Source: an uncultured Tenacibaculum sp.
GTDB lineage: Bacteria; Bacteroidota; Bacteroidia; Flavobacteriales; Flavobacteriaceae
NCBI GenBank assembly: GCA_947492185.1
Contig: CANLMR010000007.1
Location: forward strand, 1-64,000
Reading direction: 5' to 3'
DNA: 64,000 nucleotides
Part shown: positions 1-7,830 of the stretch, piece by piece
How positions within the stretch are numbered: position 1 is the stretch's first letter
How the letters are laid out: every line of letters begins with the position of its first letter
Notes under the pieces: model-generated
The model's input: the letters and a program-made list of their open reading frames with translations, nothing else
What the model was told of the DNA's origin: nothing
Databases searched by the model: none
Made by a program: the position numbers and the translations under genes

Positions 1-717
1 GGAGATGATGATATTTATAGTTTTGTTATCTACAGATGTAAAGAAGATATTGGAGGTTATGTAACGGATGTAAATACAGGTAAACCCATTTTAGGAGCCA
101 CAGTTCGATTAATAGATGAGAAAGGAATACCAGTTAGTGAGCAAGTAACACAGGCAGATGGAAAATATGCCTTTAAAGATATTGACTGTGAGAACAACTT
201 TACCGTAAGCGCTTCTAAGGATGATTACCGAAATGATCAAAAACAAACAGCCACAGAGGATGTTAATAAGAAAGAAATCAAAACAGATTTAGCCTTAGAA
301 TCGTTAATTGTTGAGAGTCCAGAGTCAGCACAGATTGTTATTAATCCGATATTCTTTGATTTTGATTTGTACAGCATTAGAAAAGATGCAGAATACGAGT
401 TAGAGCACATTGTAACGGTAATGAACAACAATCCAGATATGGTTATTAAGATTGAATCTCATACAGATAGTCGAGGAACAAAGGACTACAATAGAAACTT
501 ATCTGATAATAGAGCAAAATCAACAAGAGATTATATCATCTCAAGAGGTATTGAAGCCAATCGAATACAAAGTGCGATTGGGTATGGAGAAGACCGATTG
601 TTAAACCACTGTGATGATACGAATCAAAGCAAGTGTTCAAAGGAACAACATCAGAAGAATAGAAGATCCTATTTCTACATTGTAAAAGGCGGAAAAAACG
701 TTTCAATTTCTAATTAA
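1..717 (+). CDS. OmpA-family envelope protein, 3' part (N-terminus outside window)
   Basis: The frame is open from base 1, so only the last 238 codons are seen; the ORF-track start at 367 is internal. The visible part begins with a sequence like the end of a PD40/WD40-like repeat (GDDDIYSF). A carboxypeptidase-regulatory-like beta domain follows (GYVTDVNTGKPILGATV), then a C-terminal OmpA domain with IFFDFDLYSIR, the peptidoglycan-binding stretch IESHTDSRGTKDYN and NRRSYFYIV. In Bacteroidota, proteins with this layout are outer-membrane-associated peptidoglycan anchors, often next to PorP/SprF genes of gliding and type IX secretion. The partner gene is not visible, so that link is inference. 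The OmpA call is firm; the exact role is not. Confidence 0.9.
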   Translation, partial: GDDDIYSFVIYRCKEDIGGYVTDVNTGKPILGATVRLIDEKGIPVSEQVTQADGKYAFKDIDCENNFTVSASKDDYRNDQKQTATEDVNKKEIKTDLALESLIVESPESAQIVINPIFFDFDLYSIRKDAEYELEHIVTVMNNNPDMVIKIESHTDSRGTKDYNRNLSDNRAKSTRDYIISRGIEANRIQSAIGYGEDRLLNHCDDTNQSKCSKEQHQKNRRSYFYIVKGGKNVSISN

Positions 718-978
718 TAGTAATAAAACTTATGACAAAATTAACAAGTACATTTTCTAATTTCTTTCTTCTTTTAGTAGCTGCAAGAGATTTAAAGTTA
801 TAGAGATTTGATAGGAATTAAATTAGCTATTTTACTTTGTTAATAATCATAATGAATGAAAGGTTAGTTTGAAGTATCTATCGGATTTTAAAGTAAGAAG
901 CAATAAACTATTTGTAAGGCCTTAGACAGATAAAACAAGTCTAATTTGTGTCAACTTATTTCAGGACGAGACAATGTA

Positions 979-1590
979 TTAAAATAAGTCATTTAAAGAA
1001 ATTACGACTTTTTTATAAACATTAAAACTCAAAATTTTTCCTTCGTTAGTTCTTTTAATAAAAATTAAACCAAGATACTCTAGATGATTTATAATATTCC
1101 ATATTGTAGTATTGTAAGTATCATTTTTAAAAACATATTTATAAATTAAATCTTTTCGTTTGTACTTAATTATGCCTTTTAAAACCTCTAATTCTATTGG
1201 GAGTAATTCTTTCCAAACTTTGTTTTGAATTGCGTACTCAGTATTATATTGGTTTACTTTGTAAAGTTTATCCTTTTCATTTAGAAGTACTTTATACTCA
1301 TTACAATTGTTACAAATTCTATTGAAATTATTTATAACATATTCAAAGTTTACTCTAGTTTTTACTGAATATTTCCTTACCTGATTACATTTTTTACATT
1401 TATCGAATATTATTTCACAATAAGAATAACTTTTAACTATTTGAATGAGAAATGTAATATCAATATTAAAATGTTTACTTATTTTCAAATTAGTATTACT
1501 AAACTCCCCATTATTATACTCCCAGTATTTTTTAATAATACTCGTAGTAATTTTATCAATACCATCAGTAATATGTATGTTGTACTCCAT
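979..1590 (-). CDS. Hypothetical protein with two CxxC zinc-ribbon-like knuckles
   Basis: I do not recognise this 203-residue protein. It has two CxxC pairs about 30 residues apart (CKKCNQ and CNNCNE), the spacing of a zinc ribbon, then a lysine- and isoleucine-rich C-terminal half that could be a winged helix. The longer start at 1623 in the ORF track is unlikely: a flavobacterial -7 box (TATATTTG on the minus strand) lies at 1611-1618, inside that extension, which favours the ATG at 1590. It is transcribed divergently from an XRE regulator beside a recombinase trio, so it may be cargo or a regulator of the mobile region. There is no signal peptide, so it is probably cytoplasmic. Confidence 0.55.
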   Translation of the reverse strand: MEYNIHITDGIDKITTSIIKKYWEYNNGEFSNTNLKISKHFNIDITFLIQIVKSYSYCEIIFDKCKKCNQVRKYSVKTRVNFEYVINNFNRICNNCNEYKVLLNEKDKLYKVNQYNTEYAIQNKVWKELLPIELEVLKGIIKYKRKDLIYKYVFKNDTYNTTIWNIINHLEYLGLIFIKRTNEGKILSFNVYKKVVISLNDLF

Positions 1591-1610
1591 TTTATTTTGA
1601 CGAGTATACA

Positions 1611-1618
1611 CAAATATA
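1611..1618 (-). promoter_or_regulatory. Candidate -7 promoter box for the zinc-ribbon gene
   Basis: The minus strand reads TATATTTG, matching the Bacteroidota -7 consensus TAnnTTTG, about 20 bases before the ATG at 1590. I see no TTG -33 element at the right distance, so this is a moderate call. Confidence 0.4.
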
Positions 1619-1667
1619 GGCATATTTGCTTATAGGTTTATATGCCTTAAAAAAGAATTTAGCCCTA

Positions 1668-1895
1668 ATGACAGTTAGGGACGATAAATACATTATAGAA
1701 TTTGGTAAAAACTTGAGGAAGTTAAGAAAGAGTAAAAATATAACTCAAGAAAAATTAGCATTTTCTATTGGAATTGAAATATCTCAAATAAGTAGAATAG
1801 AAAGAGGTATAGTTAATACATCTATTTCAACTGTTAAAGCCATTTCCGATTCGCTTAAAATAGATATCAAGGAACTTTTTGACTTCGAATACTAA
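1668..1895 (+). CDS. XRE-family helix-turn-helix regulator (small)
   Basis: A 75-residue protein made almost entirely of one HTH_3/XRE domain: FGKNLRKLRKSKNITQEKLA, then ISQISRIERG and a C-terminal DIKELFDF. Such Cro/CI-like proteins bind operator DNA as dimers and commonly control mobile elements or restriction systems. I prefer the ATG at 1668 to the TTG at 1626 because the XRE domain starts directly after it. It is divergent from the zinc-ribbon gene and about 200 bp upstream of the recombinase trio, so either could be its target (inference). Confidence 0.8.
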   Translation: MTVRDDKYIIEFGKNLRKLRKSKNITQEKLAFSIGIEISQISRIERGIVNTSISTVKAISDSLKIDIKELFDFEY

Positions 1896-1986
1896 TTTCT
1901 AAGCTATTTTTTTTCAGGTAAATCTTTATTGAATTATTTATTAATGCATGAAATAAAACTCATGTTTCCTCCTTTTTTTAGATATA

Positions 1987-2014
1987 TAGGTATATCTAAA
2001 TTTTGATATACCTA
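1987..2014. repeat. Perfect 10-bp inverted repeat upstream of the recombinase trio
   Basis: TAGGTATATC and GATATACCTA flank an 8-base spacer (taaatttt). The repeat lies between the XRE gene and the first recombinase. It could be an operator for the XRE protein, a recombinase binding site at the left side of the element, or a weak hairpin. Confidence 0.5.
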
Positions 2015-2098
2015 GCTGAAAAAGAACAAGTTAAGTTTGTTTTTATATGTAAATCATTATCTTAGTAGTTAAAATTTATACGTAAAGAAACGATAATC

Positions 2099-3364
2099 AT
2101 GCAAAAGAAGATTTTAAAGTTTAATCTATTAATTATAAATGCGAAACAATACCTTCGAAATGAACTTCGTTATTCATTTTCTTCAGCTCAGACATATACT
2201 CTTGTTTGGAAACATTTAAGGAAGTTTATGTTTGAAAATGGTCATTATGATTACAATGATAGTATTGGTGAAAAATTTTTGAGGTTTAAGTTTGGTGAAA
2301 GTAAATGGGATAATTTAAATCGTAATCAGAGAACCTTTTTTAATGGAATTAAAATGATAGGTGATTTTCAAAAAACAAACAAAATAAATTTTCCAGAAAA
2401 AAAGTCTAAATATCCATTAAAATTTGAAGGAGATATAGGAACAATAATGTTAGAGTTTTTAAAAGACAAAGAAAAATTAAACCCTTCAAGATGCACATAT
2501 AATTCTTATCAACGTTCACTATTTACATTAAGTGCATACTGTAACCAAAAAGGTATTATTAAAATAGAGAATATTGATTTAGCTCTAATTTTGAATTTCA
2601 TTCAAGATGTAAAATTAGAAAAAACAGCAATATCAATATTGATAACGGCTTTAAGAAGTTTTATCAAATTCCTTTATGATAAGAATTATATAAACTATAA
2701 TTATTCAAAGAAAATACCAAGCTATAAACTTGTCAATCAACCTAAACTTCCTTCAAATTATTCTGAGGATGAAATTGAAAAGCTTATAAATTCTATCAAC
2801 AGAGCTAGTTCTATAGGGAAACGGAATTATGTAATTGTATTATTAGCGGCCAGATTAGGTTTAAGAGCATCAGATATAAGTAGACTAAGGTTTGAGCATT
2901 TACAATGGGAAACTAATAGGATTATTTTTCAACAACATAAAACTGGAAAACAGCTAATACTACCTTTGCTTCCGGATATAGGGAATGCTATAATTGATTA
3001 CTTAAAACATGGAAGACCAACCTCAGAGGAACCTTATATTTTACTTACAGCTAGAGCTCCTTACGGTAGATTTACAACCTCTAACGTTGTTACTCATGTA
3101 GTCCAAAGAGCTATGTGCAAAGCAGGAATAAATACGAGTGGTAGGAGATTTGGTCCTCATTCACTGAGGCATAGTCTTGGACTTCGTCTATTAGAGAAAA
3201 ATACTGTTTTACCAGTAATTTCAGAAGTGTTGGGTCATAAAGACACGAAAAGTACAAGATACTATCTAAGAATAGATTTAAAATCACTAACACAGTGTAT
3301 TCTTGATGTGCCAAAAGTAACAGAGGGGTTTTACAATCAGGAAGGAGGTAAATTCTATGGTTGA
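2099..3364 (+). CDS. Tyrosine recombinase, first of a recombinase trio (RitA-like)
   Basis: A 421-residue site-specific recombinase of the phage-integrase family. An N-terminal SAM-like core-binding region (about residues 110-200) precedes the catalytic domain. The active-site set looks complete: Arg256 in RLGLRASD, the Lys region HKTGK at about 280-284, HSLRH at 354-358, His380 in VLGHKD and the nucleophile Tyr388 or Tyr389. The gene overlaps the next recombinase by 8 bases, and a third follows with another overlap. Three consecutive overlapping tyrosine recombinases of about 420, 325 and 340 residues are the hallmark of RIT elements. Tn554-like elements (tnpA/tnpB/tnpC) are the alternative, but in those the third protein is not an integrase. 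No truncation is seen, so the gene looks functional. Confidence 0.9.
   Translation: MQKKILKFNLLIINAKQYLRNELRYSFSSAQTYTLVWKHLRKFMFENGHYDYNDSIGEKFLRFKFGESKWDNLNRNQRTFFNGIKMIGDFQKTNKINFPEKKSKYPLKFEGDIGTIMLEFLKDKEKLNPSRCTYNSYQRSLFTLSAYCNQKGIIKIENIDLALILNFIQDVKLEKTAISILITALRSFIKFLYDKNYINYNYSKKIPSYKLVNQPKLPSNYSEDEIEKLINSINRASSIGKRNYVIVLLAARLGLRASDISRLRFEHLQWETNRIIFQQHKTGKQLILPLLPDIGNAIIDYLKHGRPTSEEPYILLTARAPYGRFTTSNVVTHVVQRAMCKAGINTSGRRFGPHSLRHSLGLRLLEKNTVLPVISEVLGHKDTKSTRYYLRIDLKSLTQCILDVPKVTEGFYNQEGGKFYG
3342..3349 (+). promoter_or_regulatory. Strong Shine-Dalgarno sequence for the second recombinase
   Basis: AAGGAGGT ends 7 bases before the ATG at 3357, inside the last codons of the first recombinase. 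Flavobacterial genes seldom use such a sequence and most genes in this window have none. It sets the start of the second recombinase and hints that the trio came from elsewhere, although its bases also encode QEGG of the upstream protein. Confidence 0.65.
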
Positions 3365-4334
3365 AAATTTTCATAGCGTATACGCTGAGTATTTGAAACA
3401 GTTTATAAGTTTTAAGCGCAAGCTTGGTTTCAAGTTTAAAGCTGAAGCCTTTCTTTTAAAAAAAATTGATGAGGCTGCTTTAGAAACTAATCAATCATCC
3501 TCAGGTATAACTAAATCATTCGCAGATATAATTAGGAAGAAAAAACCAAATGAAGGATGGCAATATCGACAACGCAGAATATCTGTTTTAGCGATGTTTT
3601 CCTCTTACCTTAATGATATTGGAATAGATTCTTACATACCCAAAGTTCCTCCCTGTAAAAATAAGGAATATCTACCATACATCTTTTCTCAAAATGAAAT
3701 TAATACAATATTTAATGAATGTGATCAGTATAAATTAATAAGAAGACATCCATATAATAATTTATTTATTATGCCTGCATTGCTTAGGTTACTATACGCA
3801 ACAGGAATAAGATTTGGAGAAGCTATAAACTTAAAAGATGCAGACGTTGATCTCGAAGATAATTATTTATTAATTAAAGATTCAAAAAATGGAAAAGAAA
3901 GAATTATTCCAATTTCTTATTCTTTATCAGACGTATTAAAAGAGTATTTATGGTTTAGAAATTATCTTCCTAAAAACAAAAACAACTATTTTTTTATCGG
4001 TGTAAGTGGAAATAAATGTAACCAAAGTATAAGAGTTTGGTTCAAAAAAATTCTTGAGCGTTCAAATATTCAATATTTAGGGAAAAATAAAGGGCCCAGA
4101 GTTCATGATTTAAGACATACTTTTGCCGTGAATTCTTTAGTTAAAATGGTAGAAGCTGGTTTAGATTTGTATGTTTCATTACCTATATTATCTACTTATT
4201 TAGGCCATCAATCTATTAAATCTACAAATAAATATGTAAGATTAACTTCTATGTTATTTCCAGATTTAATGAATGATATTGATTATTCCTTAATTGATGT
4301 GTTTCCTAAATTCAAAAATTATGAACCCAACTGA
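3357..4334 (+). CDS. Tyrosine recombinase, second of the trio (RitB-like)
   Basis: A 325-residue phage-integrase-family recombinase. Catalytic residues are visible: Arg152 in YATGIRFGE, HDLRH at 250-254, His284 in YLGHQS and Tyr293 in NKYVRL. It starts within the end of the preceding recombinase (8-base overlap, good Shine-Dalgarno) and overlaps the next one by 14 bases, so the three are almost certainly cotranscribed and translationally coupled. In RIT elements the second recombinase is also the shortest, as here. The role (cleavage, or an accessory partner in excision and insertion of the element) is inferred from the family. Confidence 0.9.
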   Translation: MVENFHSVYAEYLKQFISFKRKLGFKFKAEAFLLKKIDEAALETNQSSSGITKSFADIIRKKKPNEGWQYRQRRISVLAMFSSYLNDIGIDSYIPKVPPCKNKEYLPYIFSQNEINTIFNECDQYKLIRRHPYNNLFIMPALLRLLYATGIRFGEAINLKDADVDLEDNYLLIKDSKNGKERIIPISYSLSDVLKEYLWFRNYLPKNKNNYFFIGVSGNKCNQSIRVWFKKILERSNIQYLGKNKGPRVHDLRHTFAVNSLVKMVEAGLDLYVSLPILSTYLGHQSIKSTNKYVRLTSMLFPDLMNDIDYSLIDVFPKFKNYEPN

Positions 4335-5334
4335 TTTCTCTAAATACATTTCAGACTTTCTGTCAAACTATTTAACTGATGAGAGAGGAGCATCTATTAA
4401 TACTATTAAAGCGTATAGAGATACTTTTGTTTTATTACTGCACTTTATGGAGAAAGAGAGAAAAATAAAACTTAATAAATTAAAAATTAAAGATATAAAT
4501 AAAGATACCATAACATCCTTTTTAAATTGGCTAGAGTATAATAGGAGTTGTAGTATTTCAACTCGTAATTCACGTTTAGCTGCAATTCATTCATTTTATA
4601 AGTTTTTGCAGTACAGAGAGTTGGGGCATATTTATGATTGCCAAAAAATTCTTTCCATTAAGCAAAAAAGAAGTCCTCAGCTTATAATGTCTTATTTAAC
4701 AATTGAGGGGATTAAGTCATTATTAAAACAGCCCGATCTAAATACCAAAAAAGGAAGAAGAGATTTAGCTTTATTATCTTTAATGTATGATACTGGAGCA
4801 AGAGTTCAAGAAATTATTGACCTTACACCATCTATGATTAATCTTAATAATCCTCCTACTATAAAAATTATTGGTAAAGGAAATAAGTCAAGATTAGTTC
4901 CAATGATTAATGCACAAACTCTACATCTTAAAAACTATATATTAGAACATCAATTGGATTCTCCTGTTAATTTATTACATCCGCTATTTACTAATAATAG
5001 AGGAGAAAAGTTAACTAGATCAGGTGTGAATTATATATTAAAGAAATATTTAACCAAAGCAAGAAGTATAGAGCCATCAATAATACCCGAAAATATATCT
5101 TGTCATTCAATTAGACATTCAAAAGCAATGCATTTATTGCAGTCAGGTGTTAATTTAGTTTATATCAGAGATATATTGGGTCATGTATCTATACAAACAA
5201 CCGAAATTTACGCAAGAGCAGATTCTAAGTTTAAACGTTTAGCTTTAGAAAAAGCATACTCTAAATTAATACCAGAGGAAGAACCGTTATGGCATAAAAA
5301 TAAAAATTTAATAACTTGGTTGAAAAAATTCTAA
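4321..5334 (+). CDS. Tyrosine recombinase, third of the trio (RitC-like)
   Basis: A 337-residue XerC/D-like recombinase. The N-terminal core-binding domain (residues 5-100) has the usual SxNTIKAYRDT pattern. Catalytic residues are Arg161 in YDTGARVQE, Lys around 186 in IIGKGNKS, HSIRH at 262-266, His288 in ILGHVS and Tyr297 in TEIYAR. I place the start at the ATG at 4321 because the domain begins there; the track start at 4294 only adds out-of-family residues. It overlaps the second gene by 14 bases. Just behind its stop is an array of short inverted repeats that is probably the end of the element. Confidence 0.9.
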   Translation: MNPTDFSKYISDFLSNYLTDERGASINTIKAYRDTFVLLLHFMEKERKIKLNKLKIKDINKDTITSFLNWLEYNRSCSISTRNSRLAAIHSFYKFLQYRELGHIYDCQKILSIKQKRSPQLIMSYLTIEGIKSLLKQPDLNTKKGRRDLALLSLMYDTGARVQEIIDLTPSMINLNNPPTIKIIGKGNKSRLVPMINAQTLHLKNYILEHQLDSPVNLLHPLFTNNRGEKLTRSGVNYILKKYLTKARSIEPSIIPENISCHSIRHSKAMHLLQSGVNLVYIRDILGHVSIQTTEIYARADSKFKRLALEKAYSKLIPEEEPLWHKNKNLITWLKKF

Positions 5335-5340
5335 TAATTA

Positions 5341-5448
5341 TTATGTAAAGTAAATTTCAATAAAGTTTAGTAATAATCTTATATAGAGAAGTTTTATACA
5401 CATAATGTTTTACTTTGCATAATGAAATTTATGCAAAGCTTTACATAA
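5341..5448. repeat. Inverted-repeat array at the right end of the recombinase trio
   Basis: A 10-base motif occurs four times: TTATGTAAAG at 5341-5350, its variant CTTTGCATAA inverted at 5413-5422, TTATGCAAAG at 5429-5438 and CTTTACATAA inverted at 5439-5448. In addition TAAATTTCA at 5351-5359 is the exact reverse complement of 5423-5431. The arrangement looks like paired recombinase binding sites around a crossover core. This is direct observation; the attachment-site role is inference. Confidence 0.7.
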
Positions 5449-5449
5449 T

Positions 5450-5611
5450 TGTCATAACCATCCTTCTGGTAATGTTAAGCCAAGCAATTCAGATATTAAA
5501 CTTACCCAGCAAATAAAAGAAGCTGGTATAACACTTAACATAAAATTGCTTGATCATATAATAGTTAGTAAAAAGAAGTATTTTAGCTTTGCAGATGAAG
5601 CAATTTTATAA
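5450..5611 (+). pseudogene. radC: Truncated radC (C-terminal MPN/JAB domain fragment)
   Basis: Too fragmentary for the ORF track. Translation from 5450 gives CHNHPSGNVKPS, the metal-binding HxH and downstream serine region of RadC/JAMM proteins. It continues through LTQQIKEAG and LLDHIIVSKK to SFADEAIL and a TAA at 5609-5611, the normal RadC C-terminus. Homology stops abruptly on the 5' side at the last inverted repeat of the recombinase element. The N-terminal half of radC is not seen to the left of the trio, so the gene is broken and probably also lost sequence. The stop lies 9 bases before the next gene, suggesting an old radC-deacetylase gene pair. Confidence 0.85.
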
Positions 5612-5620
5612 ATCTATTTT

Positions 5621-6925
5621 TTGATACTAGTTTATACACATAAAGTTACACCAAGAGTTCGATATATATTCAAGCATATTTTTACACGAGTATTATCAAT
5701 TGATATTGATTTTACATCAAAGGTTGAAGAGTTTGTAGCTTTTAACGGGCCAAAACTTTCGTATACAACTGTGGCTTTAGGAAATGAATTTTTTATTAAA
5801 AGCACAGAATTGTTATTCGAACAAGGTGTAAGCGATTTTGAAATTAGTATTTCAATTTGGGAAGATATACCATGCTTTTTCTTTCAAGGAAGTAAGTCTA
5901 CTATACCTTTTGATATCTTTTCTGCAAGCTTTTATTTAATTACTAGATATGAGGAGTATTTGCCACATATAAAAGATAAGCATGGTAGGTTTACTGCTGA
6001 GCAAAGTCTTGCATATGAAAATGGGTTTTTGGAAAGACCAGTAGTAGATATTTGGGCTTATAAATTAAAGAAAGCTTTACAAGAAAGATTCCCTGATTAT
6101 AAATATCCGGAAAGAAAATATACATACATGTCTACTATAGATGTGGATAATGCTTTTGCCTATAAGCATAAAAGTATTGTTCGTTCTATAGGAGGCTTAT
6201 TGAAAGATATATATAAGCTAAATATTTTAAATGTTATTGATCGTTTGGCTGTACGATTTAACTTAAGAAAAGATCCTTTTAATTCGTTTCCAGAGATTAT
6301 AAGACTGAAAAAAAAGTATAACATAAGAACTATTTTTTTCTTCTTAATTGGTGATTATACCACTTTTGATACCAATGTTTCTTCTTCAAAAACAAAATTC
6401 AGATTACTCATTAAAGATATGGTAGATTATGCTAGAGTTGGTTTGCATCCGTCTTATTATACCATGAATGACAACTATAAGTTGAAGGAAGAAAAGCAAC
6501 GAATGGAAGGAATTACTAATATGCCGATCTTTAGGTCAAGACAACACTATTTACGTTTTTCTTTACCAGATACCTATCAAAGATTAATTGATTTAGAAAT
6601 TAAAGAAGACTACTCAATGGGATATGCTAGTCATACTGGATTTAGAGCTAGTACATGTACACCATTTTATTTTTATGATCTAGATTTTGAAATTCAAACG
6701 CCTTTAAAAATTTTTCCATTTGCTTTAATGGATACTACCTTGAATGACTATATGAAACTTACTCCAAAGCAATCTTTAGGAAAAATAAATGAACTTAAAC
6801 AAGAAGTGAAAAAAGTTAATGGAACATTTATCACCTTATTTCATAATGAAAGTTTGAGTAATTACTTAAGATGGAAAGGTTGGAAAAGAGTTTATGAATC
6901 AATGTTGAAAATAGCTACTAGCTAA
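5621..6925 (+). CDS. Polysaccharide deacetylase-like protein (DUF7033 plus NodB-like fold)
   Basis: A 434-residue protein of the type annotated in flavobacteria as polysaccharide deacetylase family. The N-terminal half contains the DUF7033-like stretch DIFSASFYLITRYEEYLP and ERPVVDIW. The C-terminal half has a deacetylase-like barrel with TIDVDNAFAYKHK (candidate metal site), GLHPSY and TGFRASTC. It probably removes or modifies acyl groups on a surface glycan in the cytoplasm or periplasm; no clear signal peptide is seen. The start is TTG at 5621, because the frame is closed 9 bases upstream by the radC stop and MILVYTHKVTPR is a family-like start. The next gene overlaps by one base (TAATG), so they form an operon. 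Confidence 0.8.
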   Translation: MILVYTHKVTPRVRYIFKHIFTRVLSIDIDFTSKVEEFVAFNGPKLSYTTVALGNEFFIKSTELLFEQGVSDFEISISIWEDIPCFFFQGSKSTIPFDIFSASFYLITRYEEYLPHIKDKHGRFTAEQSLAYENGFLERPVVDIWAYKLKKALQERFPDYKYPERKYTYMSTIDVDNAFAYKHKSIVRSIGGLLKDIYKLNILNVIDRLAVRFNLRKDPFNSFPEIIRLKKKYNIRTIFFFLIGDYTTFDTNVSSSKTKFRLLIKDMVDYARVGLHPSYYTMNDNYKLKEEKQRMEGITNMPIFRSRQHYLRFSLPDTYQRLIDLEIKEDYSMGYASHTGFRASTCTPFYFYDLDFEIQTPLKIFPFALMDTTLNDYMKLTPKQSLGKINELKQEVKKVNGTFITLFHNESLSNYLRWKGWKRVYESMLKIATS

Positions 6926-7830
6926 TGATACGAATTGTTTCAAGGAAAGATTTAGACATTGAAAAATACAATGATTGTATTGAGAATTCATTGCAATCTA
7001 ATGTTTTTGGTTTTTCATGGTATTTAGATGAAGTTGTCGATCTATGGAGTGTTTTGGTTTTAGACGATTATGATGCAGTAATGCCGATTCCTTGGAGAAG
7101 AAAGTTTTTCATAAAATATACTTATCAACCTTATTGGATTATACAATTAGGAATATATTCTAAAGAAATTGTAGATGAAAATGAATTTCTAATTGAACTT
7201 TTTAGTGAGTTTAAGTACACTAGTCTTCGAATGAATGCTTTTAATGCATTTAGTATGTTTCATTCATATCATCTGCAAAAACGTCTTCAAGTTATTTCTT
7301 TAAAGAATACTTATGAGAAAATTTTTTCAAATTATAATAGAAATAGAAAAAGAGAATTAAAGAAAGCTAATCAAGAAGATTTGATTGAGAATTGGAATGA
7401 TAAACCAAAGAATTTAATAGATTTATTTCAACAAAATGTAGGAAAACGAGTTTCAAAGATTACTTCGGAAGATTATCTTCGATTATATAAAGTAATGAAT
7501 CTTTGTATTGAAAAAAAAAATGGAGAATTGCTTACTATTTACAATAAAGAAAATGAATTGATTTCTGGAGCTTTCTTTTTGAAACATAAGAATAGAGTAA
7601 CAGAGCTAGTGTGTTCTTCTGATTTTAAGAATAGAAATAACGGAGCAAATACATTTATGAATGATAGAGCAATATTTAAATATCAGCGAAATTATGAACT
7701 TTTTGATTTTGGAGGTTCATCTATGAAAAATATAGCAAAATATTATGAAAGTTTTGGAGCAGAAGATGAAAACTATATTCAACTACACCGTAATAAATTA
7801 CCTAAGCTTTTAAGATTCTTTAAGCGATAA
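6925..7830 (+). CDS. GNAT/FemAB-like acyl- or aminoacyl-transferase
   Basis: A 301-residue protein that overlaps the preceding deacetylase gene by one base. The central part YNRNRKRELKKANQ and the C-terminal LISGAFFLKHKNRVTELVCS, FDFGGSSMKNIAKYYESFGA resemble the GNAT-like fold of FemAB/BioF2-type enzymes seen in flavobacterial glycan clusters. It probably acylates a sugar or peptide in the same pathway as its neighbours. The substrate cannot be read from sequence. Its end overlaps the convergent flippase gene by 21 bases. Confidence 0.65.
   Translation: MIRIVSRKDLDIEKYNDCIENSLQSNVFGFSWYLDEVVDLWSVLVLDDYDAVMPIPWRRKFFIKYTYQPYWIIQLGIYSKEIVDENEFLIELFSEFKYTSLRMNAFNAFSMFHSYHLQKRLQVISLKNTYEKIFSNYNRNRKRELKKANQEDLIENWNDKPKNLIDLFQQNVGKRVSKITSEDYLRLYKVMNLCIEKKNGELLTIYNKENELISGAFFLKHKNRVTELVCSSDFKNRNNGANTFMNDRAIFKYQRNYELFDFGGSSMKNIAKYYESFGAEDENYIQLHRNKLPKLLRFFKR

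Larger units (their letters stand above)
2043..5448 (+). mobile_element. Recombinase-In-Trio (RIT-like) element; left end uncertain
   Basis: Three overlapping, apparently intact tyrosine recombinases in one direction match the published RIT architecture. The right end is well supported: an inverted-repeat array at 5341-5448 stops precisely where radC homology begins. The left end is not defined; 2043 is the first of two motifs (TTATATGTAAAT, TTATACGTAAAG) that resemble the right-end repeats with one extra base. The element could extend further left to include the XRE and zinc-ribbon genes. Confidence 0.7.

Noticed and set aside
732-803. Short ORF MTKLTSTFSNFFLLLVAA... after the OmpA gene
   Set aside because: Only 23 codons; looks like the start of a signal peptide cut short. 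It could be a gene remnant, but there is no further homology to support it.
829-855. TTTTACTTTGTTAATAATCATAATG resembles part of the right-end repeat region of the recombinase element
   Set aside because: Similarity is limited to AT-rich stretches and lacks the paired decamers; not enough to call the left end.
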